From positions 1 to 57,199 of the forward strand of contig CAZKUN010000024.1 in the NCBI GenBank assembly GCA_964555935.1: a DNA stretch of 57,199 nucleotides, written 5' to 3'. The notes beneath the pieces were generated by a model, which was not told the origin of the DNA, did no database searches, and saw only the letters and a program-made list of their open reading frames with translations. This stretch comes from CAZKUN01 sp964555935. GTDB taxonomy: Bacteria; Armatimonadota; Zipacnadia; Zipacnadales; VGFC01. Of this stretch, positions 49,700 to 57,199 are shown in pieces. The position numbers and the translations under genes were made by a program. Each line of letters begins with the position of its first letter. Position 1 is the stretch's first letter.

Positions 49700-52039
49700 A
49701 TGCGCCTTCGCAACATCATCACAGCAATCATCGCGCTAACCATCGTGGCGGGCACTGCTGTTGCTCAGGATGAGCTACCCAAATCGCTGATTGACCGTGG
49801 TGATTTTGAGGGGACGCTCGGCGGTTGGGAACGCGGCCATGGCGCCATCGAACTCGATGAGGACACCCCGCACGACGGCGCCGGCGCGGTCCGCCTGACC
49901 GATGGGGCGAGGCTTCAGACGCCGCTCATCCCCTACACCGAGGAGTTCGTGCGCGTCGCGCTCTGGATGCGGACCGAGGGCGTTGAACGCGGCGCTGAGG
50001 CGTGGCACCAAGCGGGCGGCCAGATTGCCTGGTACGATGCCGAGAAGAATTCCATGGGCCACTCCGATATCGGCTTGACCGTGGGCACCACCGACTGGAC
50101 CCAGCACGAGACGCGCTTCTTCCGCGAGGCCAAAGACGGCGTCGCTTACATCAGCGTCGGCCTGATGATCTGGAATGCGACCGGAACGGCGTGGTTCGAT
50201 GATGTGGTGGTCGAGGCCACCGAGCCGCCCGAGGAGTACATCAAGGTCCCTCTCCTCGAGCAGGTCGAGAACGACCCGCCCATCTTCTGGCCCGTACCGC
50301 CTCTGCAAGATGCCGACCAGCCGGTCGACATGGGTCCCGTTGAGGTCAACTTCACGGCGACGCGCGACTTCATGATCCGTCCCGCTGACGCGGCCGCGCC
50401 CGAGGTGTCGCGCGTCGACATCAAGGTCGGCGGCGGCGGCAACATGGGCTATACCGAGTCGGGTTGGGAGGCGGCCTCGGGCTGGCACCATCGGTACAAG
50501 TATCTGATGGAGGGCGAGGACGGCTACCCGGCGCTCGAGGTCTATGGCGAGGCATTCCGAGGTTCGCCGATCGTCTCCTACTTCACGCGCCTGTACATGC
50601 TTGAGAACACGGAGATCCCGAGGTTTGAGGTGGCGTTTCGCGTACCCGGCGAGTTCAGCCAGGTCACGTACTTCCAAGGAGCAAAGCCGGTCAGCGGCCC
50701 GCTCGTAGAGACCACGCCGGTGTTGGCCGTGGGTTACACCAACAAGCCATTCATCATCGTGCATCGGCCCGATGACACGGCCGGGCTTGTCATCTACCAC
50801 CCCGTCCCGGCCGAGGTCCGCCGCTGGCATATCGAGGACTACATTGTCGAGGCGCAGCCTAACATCGTGATGACATCCTTCGAGGACGGCGGCGACTACG
50901 GGCTGCAGTGGCACTTCACGAACATCGAGGCTGGCGGCGGCGGCTACGAGCATAGCTTTGACTTCTCGCTCTTCCTGATGCCTTACATCGGCACCGCCCG
51001 CGGCGCGCTGAAGGAGTTCCAGGTCGCCGACGCGGACCTCATGGACGACGTCACCCCGATCGATGAGCAGATGTCGCATGGCTACTGGGCGGAATGGATG
51101 CCACGGCTTCGGGGGGCGCGGTTGCTTCGGATGGCGAGGTACCATCCGCGTGAGTTCTCGAGCTGGATTCACGGGGGCACGTCTTCGCACACGTACGGCC
51201 ACCCGGACGGGCACATGTGGGGCGGCATGACGGGGACGATGAAGGGCATCCGCGTCGATCCGCTCGCCGAGAACGCGCTCAGCCGCGACCACGCGTTTCG
51301 GATGCTGCACTTCTTCCTCGAGCGCATGAACGAGGCCGGCGCGCCGCCGGATCTCGCGATGTGGCGCGCTCTCGCGGCCAGGCTCGACAACCCCGAGGAT
51401 TACCGGGACCATGTTTTCTGCCAATACTGGGAGTTCCGCATGGGCGAGTTCCGGAGGCTGATGCAGTCTCCGCAACTCACCGAGATTGAGAAGGAAGAGG
51501 CCTACGAGAGGCTCCAGTTAGCCCAGAACCTATTCGACCCGGAGAGGCAAGGCACGTGGACCGAGGTCATCCCCGAGGGCGGCTACTGGTTCAAGTACAT
51601 GGACCTCCCGATCTGGCCCGAGAACCAGTGGGTCATCAACACGCACGCGACGAGCGTCGGCATTGCCGGGCAGTTTGCACTGCTGGCCACCGAGACCGGC
51701 CACGACGGCGACGCGGCGTGGTGGAAGGTCATTTACGAGCGAGGCGTCGACGGCCTGTTGTATGCGATGGGCCAGGACTGGATGTGGTACGTTGACGACC
51801 ATGACCCCAACGAGGTGCGCTACGGCAAGCGGGGCGGGCCAAGAGGGTACCATGGCTATATGATGACCGCGTGGGTGCCCGACATCATCCGCCTCGGCCG
51901 AGACCTCGGCGACTACCGCTTCGATGAACTGGTGGCGGCTGAGAAACGACTCATGAAGGCCAAGTACCTCGAGGGCGAGCCCGCGACGCTGCAGCTCGCG
52001 CAGGCATTCCTCGAGGAGATTGGGCAGGGGGAGCAATGA
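49700..52039 (+). CDS. Large exported protein with N-terminal carbohydrate-binding-like domain
   Basis: The product is 779 residues with a signal peptide (MRLRNIITAIIALTIVAGTAVA). Residues about 25-180 form a jelly-roll of CBM type (GDFEGTLGGWERGHGAIELD, then SVGLMIWNATGTAWFDDV). The middle (about 185-430) is beta-rich. The C-terminal 350 residues are helical with conserved Trp/His-rich stretches (WIHGGTSSHTYGHPDGHMWG, VINTHATSVGIAGQFAL), as in (alpha/alpha)-toroid lyases or hydrolases. No family is recognised with confidence. Its stop overlaps the start of the next gene by 4 bp (ATGA). Confidence 0.7.
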   Translation: MRLRNIITAIIALTIVAGTAVAQDELPKSLIDRGDFEGTLGGWERGHGAIELDEDTPHDGAGAVRLTDGARLQTPLIPYTEEFVRVALWMRTEGVERGAEAWHQAGGQIAWYDAEKNSMGHSDIGLTVGTTDWTQHETRFFREAKDGVAYISVGLMIWNATGTAWFDDVVVEATEPPEEYIKVPLLEQVENDPPIFWPVPPLQDADQPVDMGPVEVNFTATRDFMIRPADAAAPEVSRVDIKVGGGGNMGYTESGWEAASGWHHRYKYLMEGEDGYPALEVYGEAFRGSPIVSYFTRLYMLENTEIPRFEVAFRVPGEFSQVTYFQGAKPVSGPLVETTPVLAVGYTNKPFIIVHRPDDTAGLVIYHPVPAEVRRWHIEDYIVEAQPNIVMTSFEDGGDYGLQWHFTNIEAGGGGYEHSFDFSLFLMPYIGTARGALKEFQVADADLMDDVTPIDEQMSHGYWAEWMPRLRGARLLRMARYHPREFSSWIHGGTSSHTYGHPDGHMWGGMTGTMKGIRVDPLAENALSRDHAFRMLHFFLERMNEAGAPPDLAMWRALAARLDNPEDYRDHVFCQYWEFRMGEFRRLMQSPQLTEIEKEEAYERLQLAQNLFDPERQGTWTEVIPEGGYWFKYMDLPIWPENQWVINTHATSVGIAGQFALLATETGHDGDAAWWKVIYERGVDGLLYAMGQDWMWYVDDHDPNEVRYGKRGGPRGYHGYMMTAWVPDIIRLGRDLGDYRFDELVAAEKRLMKAKYLEGEPATLQLAQAFLEEIGQGEQ

Positions 52040-53082
52040 GCTACGTCAAGGTGGCTGCCGGGACGCTCGCGCTGCTGGTGACCGGCGTGGTGCTATCCGC
52101 GTCCGCCGATGCGGCCAAACGGATCGAGTGGTGGCGGACGCCCAATACTCAACCCGTCGACTCCACGACTCCCGACGAGCCGGTGCCCGAGGGTTCGGAG
52201 GAGAACCGCCCCGCCGAGTTGCTTGAGGCTGTCGCCACGCGAGCAGAACTGCCGCTCGTCGGCGAGGTCAGCGGCGCGACGGCGGCGGCTCTTGAGCCGC
52301 CGGAGGCCGGCACCGCGCCCGGGCCTCCGCCCGTACCAGGCTGGGCCGCGCGGGAGCTTTTCGGCGACTACGCGCTCACCGCCATGGCCGCGGCCGAGTA
52401 TGCCCATCCAAAGGGTCAGACGCTGCGAGTCGCTCTCTATGAATTTGCCTCGGCCCAGGATGCCTGGGGCTTGTGGTCGCGAGACCGAGGCGAGAAGACC
52501 GTCTACGCTGGACAGTCAGCAGCTTTCGGTCCGCCCCTTCGTGTCTGGGAGGGCAAGTATGCCGCGGTGCTATCGATGGACACCGCCGACGAGCGACTCG
52601 ATGAGGTCCGGCTGAGCAAGTTCGCCCGCAGCCTCTTCGCGCTCATCAGCGGATCGGGGAATCCGCCCTCAATCACCGGTTGGCTCCCCTCCGCCCTGCA
52701 GGTGCCTCACGAGGTCACCTACTTCCACGCCCAAGCCCCGTTCGGGACGGGGGCCATGGCACTCGACGAGACCACCAACGGCGCGATGGCGCAGTACCGC
52801 GTGGGTGATGACGGCGTCCCCTTCTGGGGCGCGCTGATCAGCTACTCCAGCCACGACGCCGCGCTGCTCGGATGGCGCCGGTTCGTGGCGTCGCAGCTTG
52901 GCGGCGACCCCGACGAGGGCACCGAGGGCGCGCGGCGAACGGGGCTCTCGGGCGGATGGGGTGGCGTGAAGATGAAGGGCAACGTCTGCGCATTCGTCTT
53001 CGGCGCGTCAACGCGCAACCAAGCTGAGCGTTTCCTGGCCCAAGCCACGGCCGCCGCGTCGTCATCAGGCACGAGCTACTGA
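52036..53082 (+). CDS. Exported DUF6599-like protein
   Basis: The product has 348 residues with a signal helix (YVKVAAGTLALLVTGVVLSASA). The body contains RELFGDYALTAMAAAEY, a segment reading ALYEFASAQDAWGLWSRDRG, and GLWSRDRGEKTVYAGQSAAF; these fit the DUF6599 pattern (recollection). A Pro- and Ala-rich linker occurs at about residues 50-105. Function unknown. It overlaps the upstream exported protein gene (ATGA) and is followed 14 bp later by the radical SAM gene, so the three form one operon. Confidence 0.68.
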   Translation: MSYVKVAAGTLALLVTGVVLSASADAAKRIEWWRTPNTQPVDSTTPDEPVPEGSEENRPAELLEAVATRAELPLVGEVSGATAAALEPPEAGTAPGPPPVPGWAARELFGDYALTAMAAAEYAHPKGQTLRVALYEFASAQDAWGLWSRDRGEKTVYAGQSAAFGPPLRVWEGKYAAVLSMDTADERLDEVRLSKFARSLFALISGSGNPPSITGWLPSALQVPHEVTYFHAQAPFGTGAMALDETTNGAMAQYRVGDDGVPFWGALISYSSHDAALLGWRRFVASQLGGDPDEGTEGARRTGLSGGWGGVKMKGNVCAFVFGASTRNQAERFLAQATAAASSSGTSY

Positions 53083-53096
53083 AAGCGAGCACCCCA

Positions 53097-54383
53097 TTGA
53101 CCCAGACGCCCAAGCTGTCGCCTCGGAGAGTCTATATCACGGCCGACGCCAACGAGGATCACCTCTGCCGCAAGCGCATCGACGCCATGCTCGGCAGCTT
53201 CGATGCGGGCAGCGTTGAGGTCGTCACCGAGGCCCAGCTCAACGACCTCGTGCCCGAGACGGGTTGGCGCGCGGCCCGGCGCTGGGGCAGCATCCCCGTT
53301 GACGAACAACGCGATCCCGACATTGTCTTCACCAAGACCCTCTTCCCGGACGCCGCGGGAATCGAGGCTCGGAAGACGGCGCTCCCAAACCTCAGCTTTC
53401 ACGACGCGCTGAGCCATCGCATATTCGTGTATCGCGAGGACGGCGAGGACGCCTGGCGCGAGCGCATGAAGGGGACGGTGTGTCAGCCTGGGTGGCAGCT
53501 CCACACGATGATTGGCTGCCCTTTCCGCTGCGCCTACTGTCACCTCAATGGGATGCTCCGCATCATCACCAACATGGAGGAGTACTGCGAGAAGCTCGCC
53601 GAGTGGGTCGAGCGCGCGCCCGAGCAGCGGCTCTATAAGTGGGACAACCAGTCCGACACGATCTTCTTCGAGCCCGAGTACGACGCGACGCGGCTCCTCG
53701 TCGAGTTCTTCGCCAACCAGCCCGAGCGCTATCTTGAGATCTACACGGGAAAGAGCGATAACGTCGACTTCATGCTCGACTACGACCATCGCGGCCACAC
53801 GATCCTGCAATGGAGCGTCGCCGCGCAGACGCAATCCACCGTCATCGAGCCGAAGACTGCCGACATGGCCGCCCGGATTGAGGCCGCCCGCAAGTGCCAG
53901 GAGGCGGGTTACCTCGTGCGTTACCGACTATCGCCGATCGTGCCCGTCCGCAACTGGCGGGAGGAGAATCGCGAGCTGATCCGGCTTATCTTCGAGCGCA
54001 CGCAGCCGGATGTCATCACGCTCTGCTCGTTCGGATGGATGGATGTCGACGACGCGCGGCAGTGCGTGGACTTCGATTTACTCGACCCCGAGTTCGTCGC
54101 CGCGATGGAGGCTGGCGCGCCCTTCATCCGCGAGCGCGGCTACACGTCCGGCGGCGGCCGGCCGATCCCCCACGACGCCCGGGTCACGCTCTTCACTTTC
54201 CTGATCCAGGAAATCCAGAGCATCAGCCCCAACCAACCCATCGCCCTGTGCCTGGAGACGGAGGAGATGTGGCAAGCGCTCGGGCCGATGATCGGACAGA
54301 CCTCGCGCAACTACCTCTGCAACTGCGGCGCGCTCTGCACCCCCGGCTGGCCGAAGTACGACAAGATGGCTGCCGCGCTGTAA
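53097..54383 (+). CDS. Spore-photoproduct-lyase-like radical SAM protein
   Basis: The protein has 428 residues and starts with TTG. The cluster motif is C141-P-F-R-C145-A-Y-C148 in MIGCPFRCAYCHLNG, the form found in the SPL-like branch of radical SAM proteins. Further blocks (FEPEYDATRLLVEFF, EIYTGKSDNVDFML, ILQWSVAAQTQSTVIEPKTA, VRYRLSPIVPV) also fit. The C-terminal CNCGALC may bind a second cluster. Not a sporulation context, so DNA repair is not implied; the reaction is unknown. Confidence 0.83.
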   Translation: MTQTPKLSPRRVYITADANEDHLCRKRIDAMLGSFDAGSVEVVTEAQLNDLVPETGWRAARRWGSIPVDEQRDPDIVFTKTLFPDAAGIEARKTALPNLSFHDALSHRIFVYREDGEDAWRERMKGTVCQPGWQLHTMIGCPFRCAYCHLNGMLRIITNMEEYCEKLAEWVERAPEQRLYKWDNQSDTIFFEPEYDATRLLVEFFANQPERYLEIYTGKSDNVDFMLDYDHRGHTILQWSVAAQTQSTVIEPKTADMAARIEAARKCQEAGYLVRYRLSPIVPVRNWREENRELIRLIFERTQPDVITLCSFGWMDVDDARQCVDFDLLDPEFVAAMEAGAPFIRERGYTSGGGRPIPHDARVTLFTFLIQEIQSISPNQPIALCLETEEMWQALGPMIGQTSRNYLCNCGALCTPGWPKYDKMAAAL

Positions 54384-54390
54384 GCCGTTC

Positions 54391-54489
54391 GTGGCGCAGG
54401 CATTCCTGCCTGCGGGTTCGGGGGGGGGCGCGGGGAAGCAATCCCGCGGGCGAGGGGGTGACGGTCGCAGGGAGGAATGCCAGCGCCAC
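54391..54489. repeat. 20-bp imperfect inverted repeat at the assembly gap
   Basis: GTGGCGCAGGCATTCCTGCC (54391-54410) and its counterpart at 54470-54489 (reverse complement GTGGCGCTGGCATTCCTCCC) match at 18 of 20 positions. A CCACGGCGAGCGGGCGTGAT-type unit at 54488-54512 recurs in modified form at 54598-54624 across the gap. The interval 54384-54682 holds no gene, only palindromes, G-rich tracts and the unresolved bases. Confidence 0.65.
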
Positions 54490-54512
54490 CACGGCGAGCG
54501 GGCGTGATCGCG

Positions 54513-54540
54513 NNNNNNNNNNGGGGGGGGGGGGGGGGGG
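54513..54540. other. Assembly gap (10 N) followed by an 18-base G run
   Basis: Ten unresolved bases (54513-54522) are followed by 18 consecutive G (54523-54540) and a C then G5. Such a run beside a gap is typical of a sequencing or scaffolding artefact. The true sequence and length are unknown. Confidence 0.95.
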
Positions 54541-54682
54541 CGGGGGCCACGATCGCGCGGGGGTTTGGGGGTGCGGCCGCGGGGCTGCTTGCCCCCCGCC
54601 ACGACGGCTAGCGGGATTGATCGCGAGAGGATTGCTCGGTTGCGGGAGTCAATAACCACTCGCGTGACTGGGAGGTCCGGCG

Positions 54683-56899
54683 CTGGATACGCTCGAGGGT
54701 GTCATCGAGACGATCGTCTACTACGGGGAGGACACGGGCTTCACGGTGTGTCGCGTCTCCGTGCCGGGCATGGTGCAGCTCGCGACCGCCGTCGGCCCGT
54801 TCACGTCGCCTGTAGTAGGCGAATCGGTGCGGTTGCACGGCGAGTGGAAGAAACACCCCAAGTTCGGCAGCCAGTACAAGTTCGAGCGCTACGAGACCCT
54901 CCGCCCCGCCACGCAAGAAGCTATCGAGAAGTATCTGGGTTCTGGCCTGATCCGCGGCATCGGCCCGGTCATGGCCAAACGACTCGTGCGCCACTTCGGC
55001 GACAAGACCCTTGACGTCCTCGACGAAGACCCATCCCGCGTCCGCGAAGTCGATGGCATCGGCCCGAAGCGCGCCAAGGTCCTCACCGCCGCGTGGATGG
55101 AGCAGAAGGCCATCCAGAACGTGATGCTCTTCCTCCAGGGCCACGCCGTCAGCGCCTCGTACGCTGTTAAGATCTACCGCACGTACGGCGACGAGGCCGT
55201 GCGGATCGTTGAGGAGAATCCCTACCGCCTCGCCCAGGATATTTGGGGCGTTGGCTTCAAGACGGCCGACCGTATCGCGCGCTCCGTGGGCATCGCCCAG
55301 GACGCGCCCAAACGCCTCAGAGCCGGGCTCGAACACGTCCTCCTGACGGCCGTCGACGAGGGACATGTCTTCCTGCTTCGCGATGTCCTCATCGAACGCG
55401 CCACGGAGATTCTCGAGGTCGACGCCGAGAACGTGCAGGGCGCGCTCGACGACTGCCTCCAAGTTGAGGATGAACTGCGCCGCCTCGAGCAGGAAGTCGA
55501 CACCGAGGACGTCGAGGGCATCTATCTCTCCCAGATGATCTCAACTGAGCGCGAGGTGTCAGCGCGGCTGAAGGACCTGCTGGAGGCGCTTCCGCACCGC
55601 GCGCCACAGCCCGACCACACGCGGGCGTGGCTCGCGCGGACGAATGACAAGCGCGGGATCGAACTCTCGGGGCAACAGGAAGGCGCCGTCATCGAGGCCT
55701 TGCGCCAGCCCGTCACGGTCATCACGGGCGGCCCCGGCACCGGCAAGACCACCATCACGCGCACGATCGTCCAGGCGTGTGAGGCGCTGAATCGCAAACT
55801 CGCGCTGGCGAGCCCCACGGGCCGCGCGGCGAAACGGCTCGCGGAGGTGACCGGTCGCCCGGCGACGACTATCCACCGACTGCTCGTGGTGGATCCGAAG
55901 ACGTTTCGCTTCAAGCACGACCACGAGAACCGACTCGACATCGATTTCCTCGTCGTCGACGAGACCTCGATGCTCGAGATCACGCTGGCAAGGGACCTCC
56001 TCCGCGCGCTGCCTCCGCAGTGCCAACTGCTTCTCGTTGGCGACGCGGACCAGCTTCCGGCGGTGGGCGCCGGCAACGTGCTCGGCGACGTCATCCGTAG
56101 CGACGCCGTGCCGGTCGTTCGGCTCACGGAGATCTTCCGCCAAGCCGCCGAGAGCCAGATCGTCCAGAGCGCCCACGCGGTGAACCGCGGCGAGTTCCCG
56201 TCGGTGACCGATCCGGCCCACTGGCGCGACCAGAACTGCCTGCTCGTCGAGGTCGAGGAGGCGGATGACATTCCAGCCTGCGTCAATCGGCTGATCACGG
56301 AAACACTCCCCGGGCGCGGCTACCGTCCGGAGAACACTCAGGTAATCGCGCCACTGCATCGCGGCCCCGCCGGCGTCAGCCGTCTGAACGAGGAACTTCA
56401 GACCAATCTCAACCCGGCCGCTCCGGGACGGACCGAACTCCTGCGCGGTGGGCGGCTCGTGCGAATTGGCGACCGCGTCCTGCAACTGAGGAATGACTAC
56501 GACAAGCACGTGTTCAACGGCGATATGGGAGTCATTGCCAGTATGGATTCGGTCCAGCAGATCATGCAGGTCGCGTTCCCTGATTGCCTCGTTCAGTACG
56601 AATTCTCAGAACTCGACCAGCTTCAGTTGGCCTACGCTATGACGGTCCACAAGAGCCAGGGTTCTGAGTATGAGGCGGTCATCCTGGTGCTTCACCGCTC
56701 GCAGTATGTTATGCTGCAGCGGAATCTGCTGTATACGGGATTGACTCGTGCCCGATCGCTCCTGGTCTTGGTCGGTGACAAGCGCGCCATCTGGCGAGCC
56801 GTCCGCAACGATCGTCAGTCACTTAGGTTCTCTCGCCTGGCTGACCGGCTCCGCGGGCGCCTGCAGGACGGCCGAACGCAGCCGGGCCTGCCGCTCTGA
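54683..56899 (+). CDS. recD2: RecD2-type ATP-dependent DNA helicase
   Basis: About 738 residues. An N-terminal OB-like region (LEGVIETIVYYGEDTGF) is followed by helix-hairpin-helix repeats (IRGIGPVMAKRL, VDGIGPKRAKVL). Then come Walker A GGPGTGKT at about residues 349-356, Walker B VVDETSM, GDADQLPAVGAGNVLGD and motif VI TVHKSQGSEYEAVILVL with GLTRARSLLVLVGD. RecD2 helicases unwind DNA 5'-3' and work apart from RecBCD. An in-frame TGA lies at 54665 and no ATG or GTG is available before residue 22, so the homology start suggests a CTG at 54683, 7 bases after GGGAGG. A GTG at 54746 would lose the OB strand. Confidence 0.9.
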   Translation: MDTLEGVIETIVYYGEDTGFTVCRVSVPGMVQLATAVGPFTSPVVGESVRLHGEWKKHPKFGSQYKFERYETLRPATQEAIEKYLGSGLIRGIGPVMAKRLVRHFGDKTLDVLDEDPSRVREVDGIGPKRAKVLTAAWMEQKAIQNVMLFLQGHAVSASYAVKIYRTYGDEAVRIVEENPYRLAQDIWGVGFKTADRIARSVGIAQDAPKRLRAGLEHVLLTAVDEGHVFLLRDVLIERATEILEVDAENVQGALDDCLQVEDELRRLEQEVDTEDVEGIYLSQMISTEREVSARLKDLLEALPHRAPQPDHTRAWLARTNDKRGIELSGQQEGAVIEALRQPVTVITGGPGTGKTTITRTIVQACEALNRKLALASPTGRAAKRLAEVTGRPATTIHRLLVVDPKTFRFKHDHENRLDIDFLVVDETSMLEITLARDLLRALPPQCQLLLVGDADQLPAVGAGNVLGDVIRSDAVPVVRLTEIFRQAAESQIVQSAHAVNRGEFPSVTDPAHWRDQNCLLVEVEEADDIPACVNRLITETLPGRGYRPENTQVIAPLHRGPAGVSRLNEELQTNLNPAAPGRTELLRGGRLVRIGDRVLQLRNDYDKHVFNGDMGVIASMDSVQQIMQVAFPDCLVQYEFSELDQLQLAYAMTVHKSQGSEYEAVILVLHRSQYVMLQRNLLYTGLTRARSLLVLVGDKRAIWRAVRNDRQSLRFSRLADRLRGRLQDGRTQPGLPL

Positions 56900-57157
56900 T
56901 CGAGGTGTGGCGCGCTATCGCCAGCCCACCGGGAGATCGTTCCGGACGTGTTACGTTGTATAAATCTAGTGTCAAGGTGCCAAACGTCACTGAAATGCCG
57001 GAGGGATAAGGCGCTTACTCAGGGAAGACACTTATGTAGACTTCGCTGCTAAGACATCGACAGGCGCCGACGGGGCCCCGGCGCGCAGCATCGATCAATC
57101 TGCGGCATTTACGCCGCGCTCACGAAGGTGTGAGGCTGAGTGTCCGTCTGGTTTGCT
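56900..57157. other. Intergenic region after the helicase, no gene seen
   Basis: About 258 bp with no convincing reading frame or tRNA-like fold. A short AT-rich patch (TTGTATAAATCTAG, about 56954-56967) could hold a -10 box for the gene starting at 57188, but no good -35 was found. Confidence 0.5.
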
Positions 57158-57187
57158 CGGTATTCCCCATAGGGTTGGGGAGACCGA
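57158..57187 (+). promoter_or_regulatory. Hairpin that sequesters the ribosome site of the last gene
   Basis: CGGT (57158-57161) pairs with ACCG (57183-57186), and TCCCCA (57164-57169) with TGGGGA (57176-57181), around the loop TAGGGT. The right arm contains the likely ribosome site GGGGAG, and the stem ends one base before the ATG at 57188. Such a fold could gate translation (thermometer- or ligand-like). Confidence 0.45.
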
Positions 57188-57199
57188 ATGGCGGGCAAA
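57188..57199 (+). CDS. 5' end of a gene leaving the window
   Basis: ATG GCG GGC AAA (M-A-G-K) follows a good ribosome site (GGGGAG, spacing 5-6) and is cut by the window end. Too short to identify. Confidence 0.4.

Noticed and set aside
56900..57187. tRNA or small RNA gene after the helicase
   Set aside because: No cloverleaf, CCA end or terminator was found; only the single hairpin next to the ATG is supported.

Overview
The window reads as a high-GC chromosomal segment of an uncultured, environmental, diderm-type bacterium. The run of 10 Ns at 54513-54522 and two one-base reading-frame breaks in homopolymers suggest a metagenome-derived scaffold. No rRNA, tRNA, CRISPR array or transposase gene was seen. 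Exported sugar-active enzymes of the GxGYxYP type, a type I sulfatase, corrinoid/URO-D-type and DUF6785-like proteins, a BatA/von Willebrand gene and DUF6599-like genes point to groups such as Hydrogenedentota, Armatimonadota, Planctomycetota or Sumerlaeota. The phylum cannot be fixed without a marker gene.

Layout. 1-9.8 kb: a Tat/lipoprotein-like gene, a GxGYxYP hydrolase, a sulfatase, a VCBS remnant, an amidohydrolase, an exported nitrilase-like hydrolase, a radical SAM gene with a frame break, and an internally deleted pectate-lyase remnant. 9.8-14 kb: a YtrA-type GntR operon with an unusually clear promoter and operator, a TPR protein and a GT-C-like membrane glycosyltransferase. 14-24 kb: two large DUF6785-like membrane proteins, a beta-propeller glycosidase-like protein, small membrane proteins, a URO-D/methyltransferase-like enzyme and a TlpA-like thioredoxin. 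24-31.4 kb: a free-standing SecD-like domain protein (frame break), a Gly-rich secreted protein, a KaiC/RAD55-like ATPase and a 1096-residue exported clan-A glycosidase. 31.5-35.1 kb: five tandem paralogous membrane-protein genes, each overlapping the next by exactly 4 bp. 35-45.7 kb: a ferric-reductase-like flavocytochrome, a ferredoxin-domain aldo/keto reductase, a BatA/vWA protein, alanine racemase, a PfkB kinase, a GH30-like lipoprotein and a radical SAM enzyme. 45.7-57.2 kb: a CBM9-like protein, an aldehyde:ferredoxin oxidoreductase with a polyferredoxin, endonuclease III, a three-gene run (large exported protein, DUF6599-like, SPL-like radical SAM) and a RecD2-type helicase.

How it works together (inference). 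The main theme is exported breakdown of complex, probably sulfated and acylated glycans, by enzymes scattered singly rather than in a SusCD-type locus. The cytoplasmic set is rich in iron-sulfur and radical chemistry (AOR, polyferredoxin, three radical SAM enzymes, ferredoxin-fused reductase), which suggests at least partly anaerobic life.

The most striking non-genic signal is a family of palindromic elements. Three copies are exactly 80 bp long, align without gaps, and begin with the TAG stop codon of the upstream gene. In the 17.6 kb copy the two ends supply the stop codons of both convergent genes. Related hairpins and two composite palindromes occupy other intergenic gaps.
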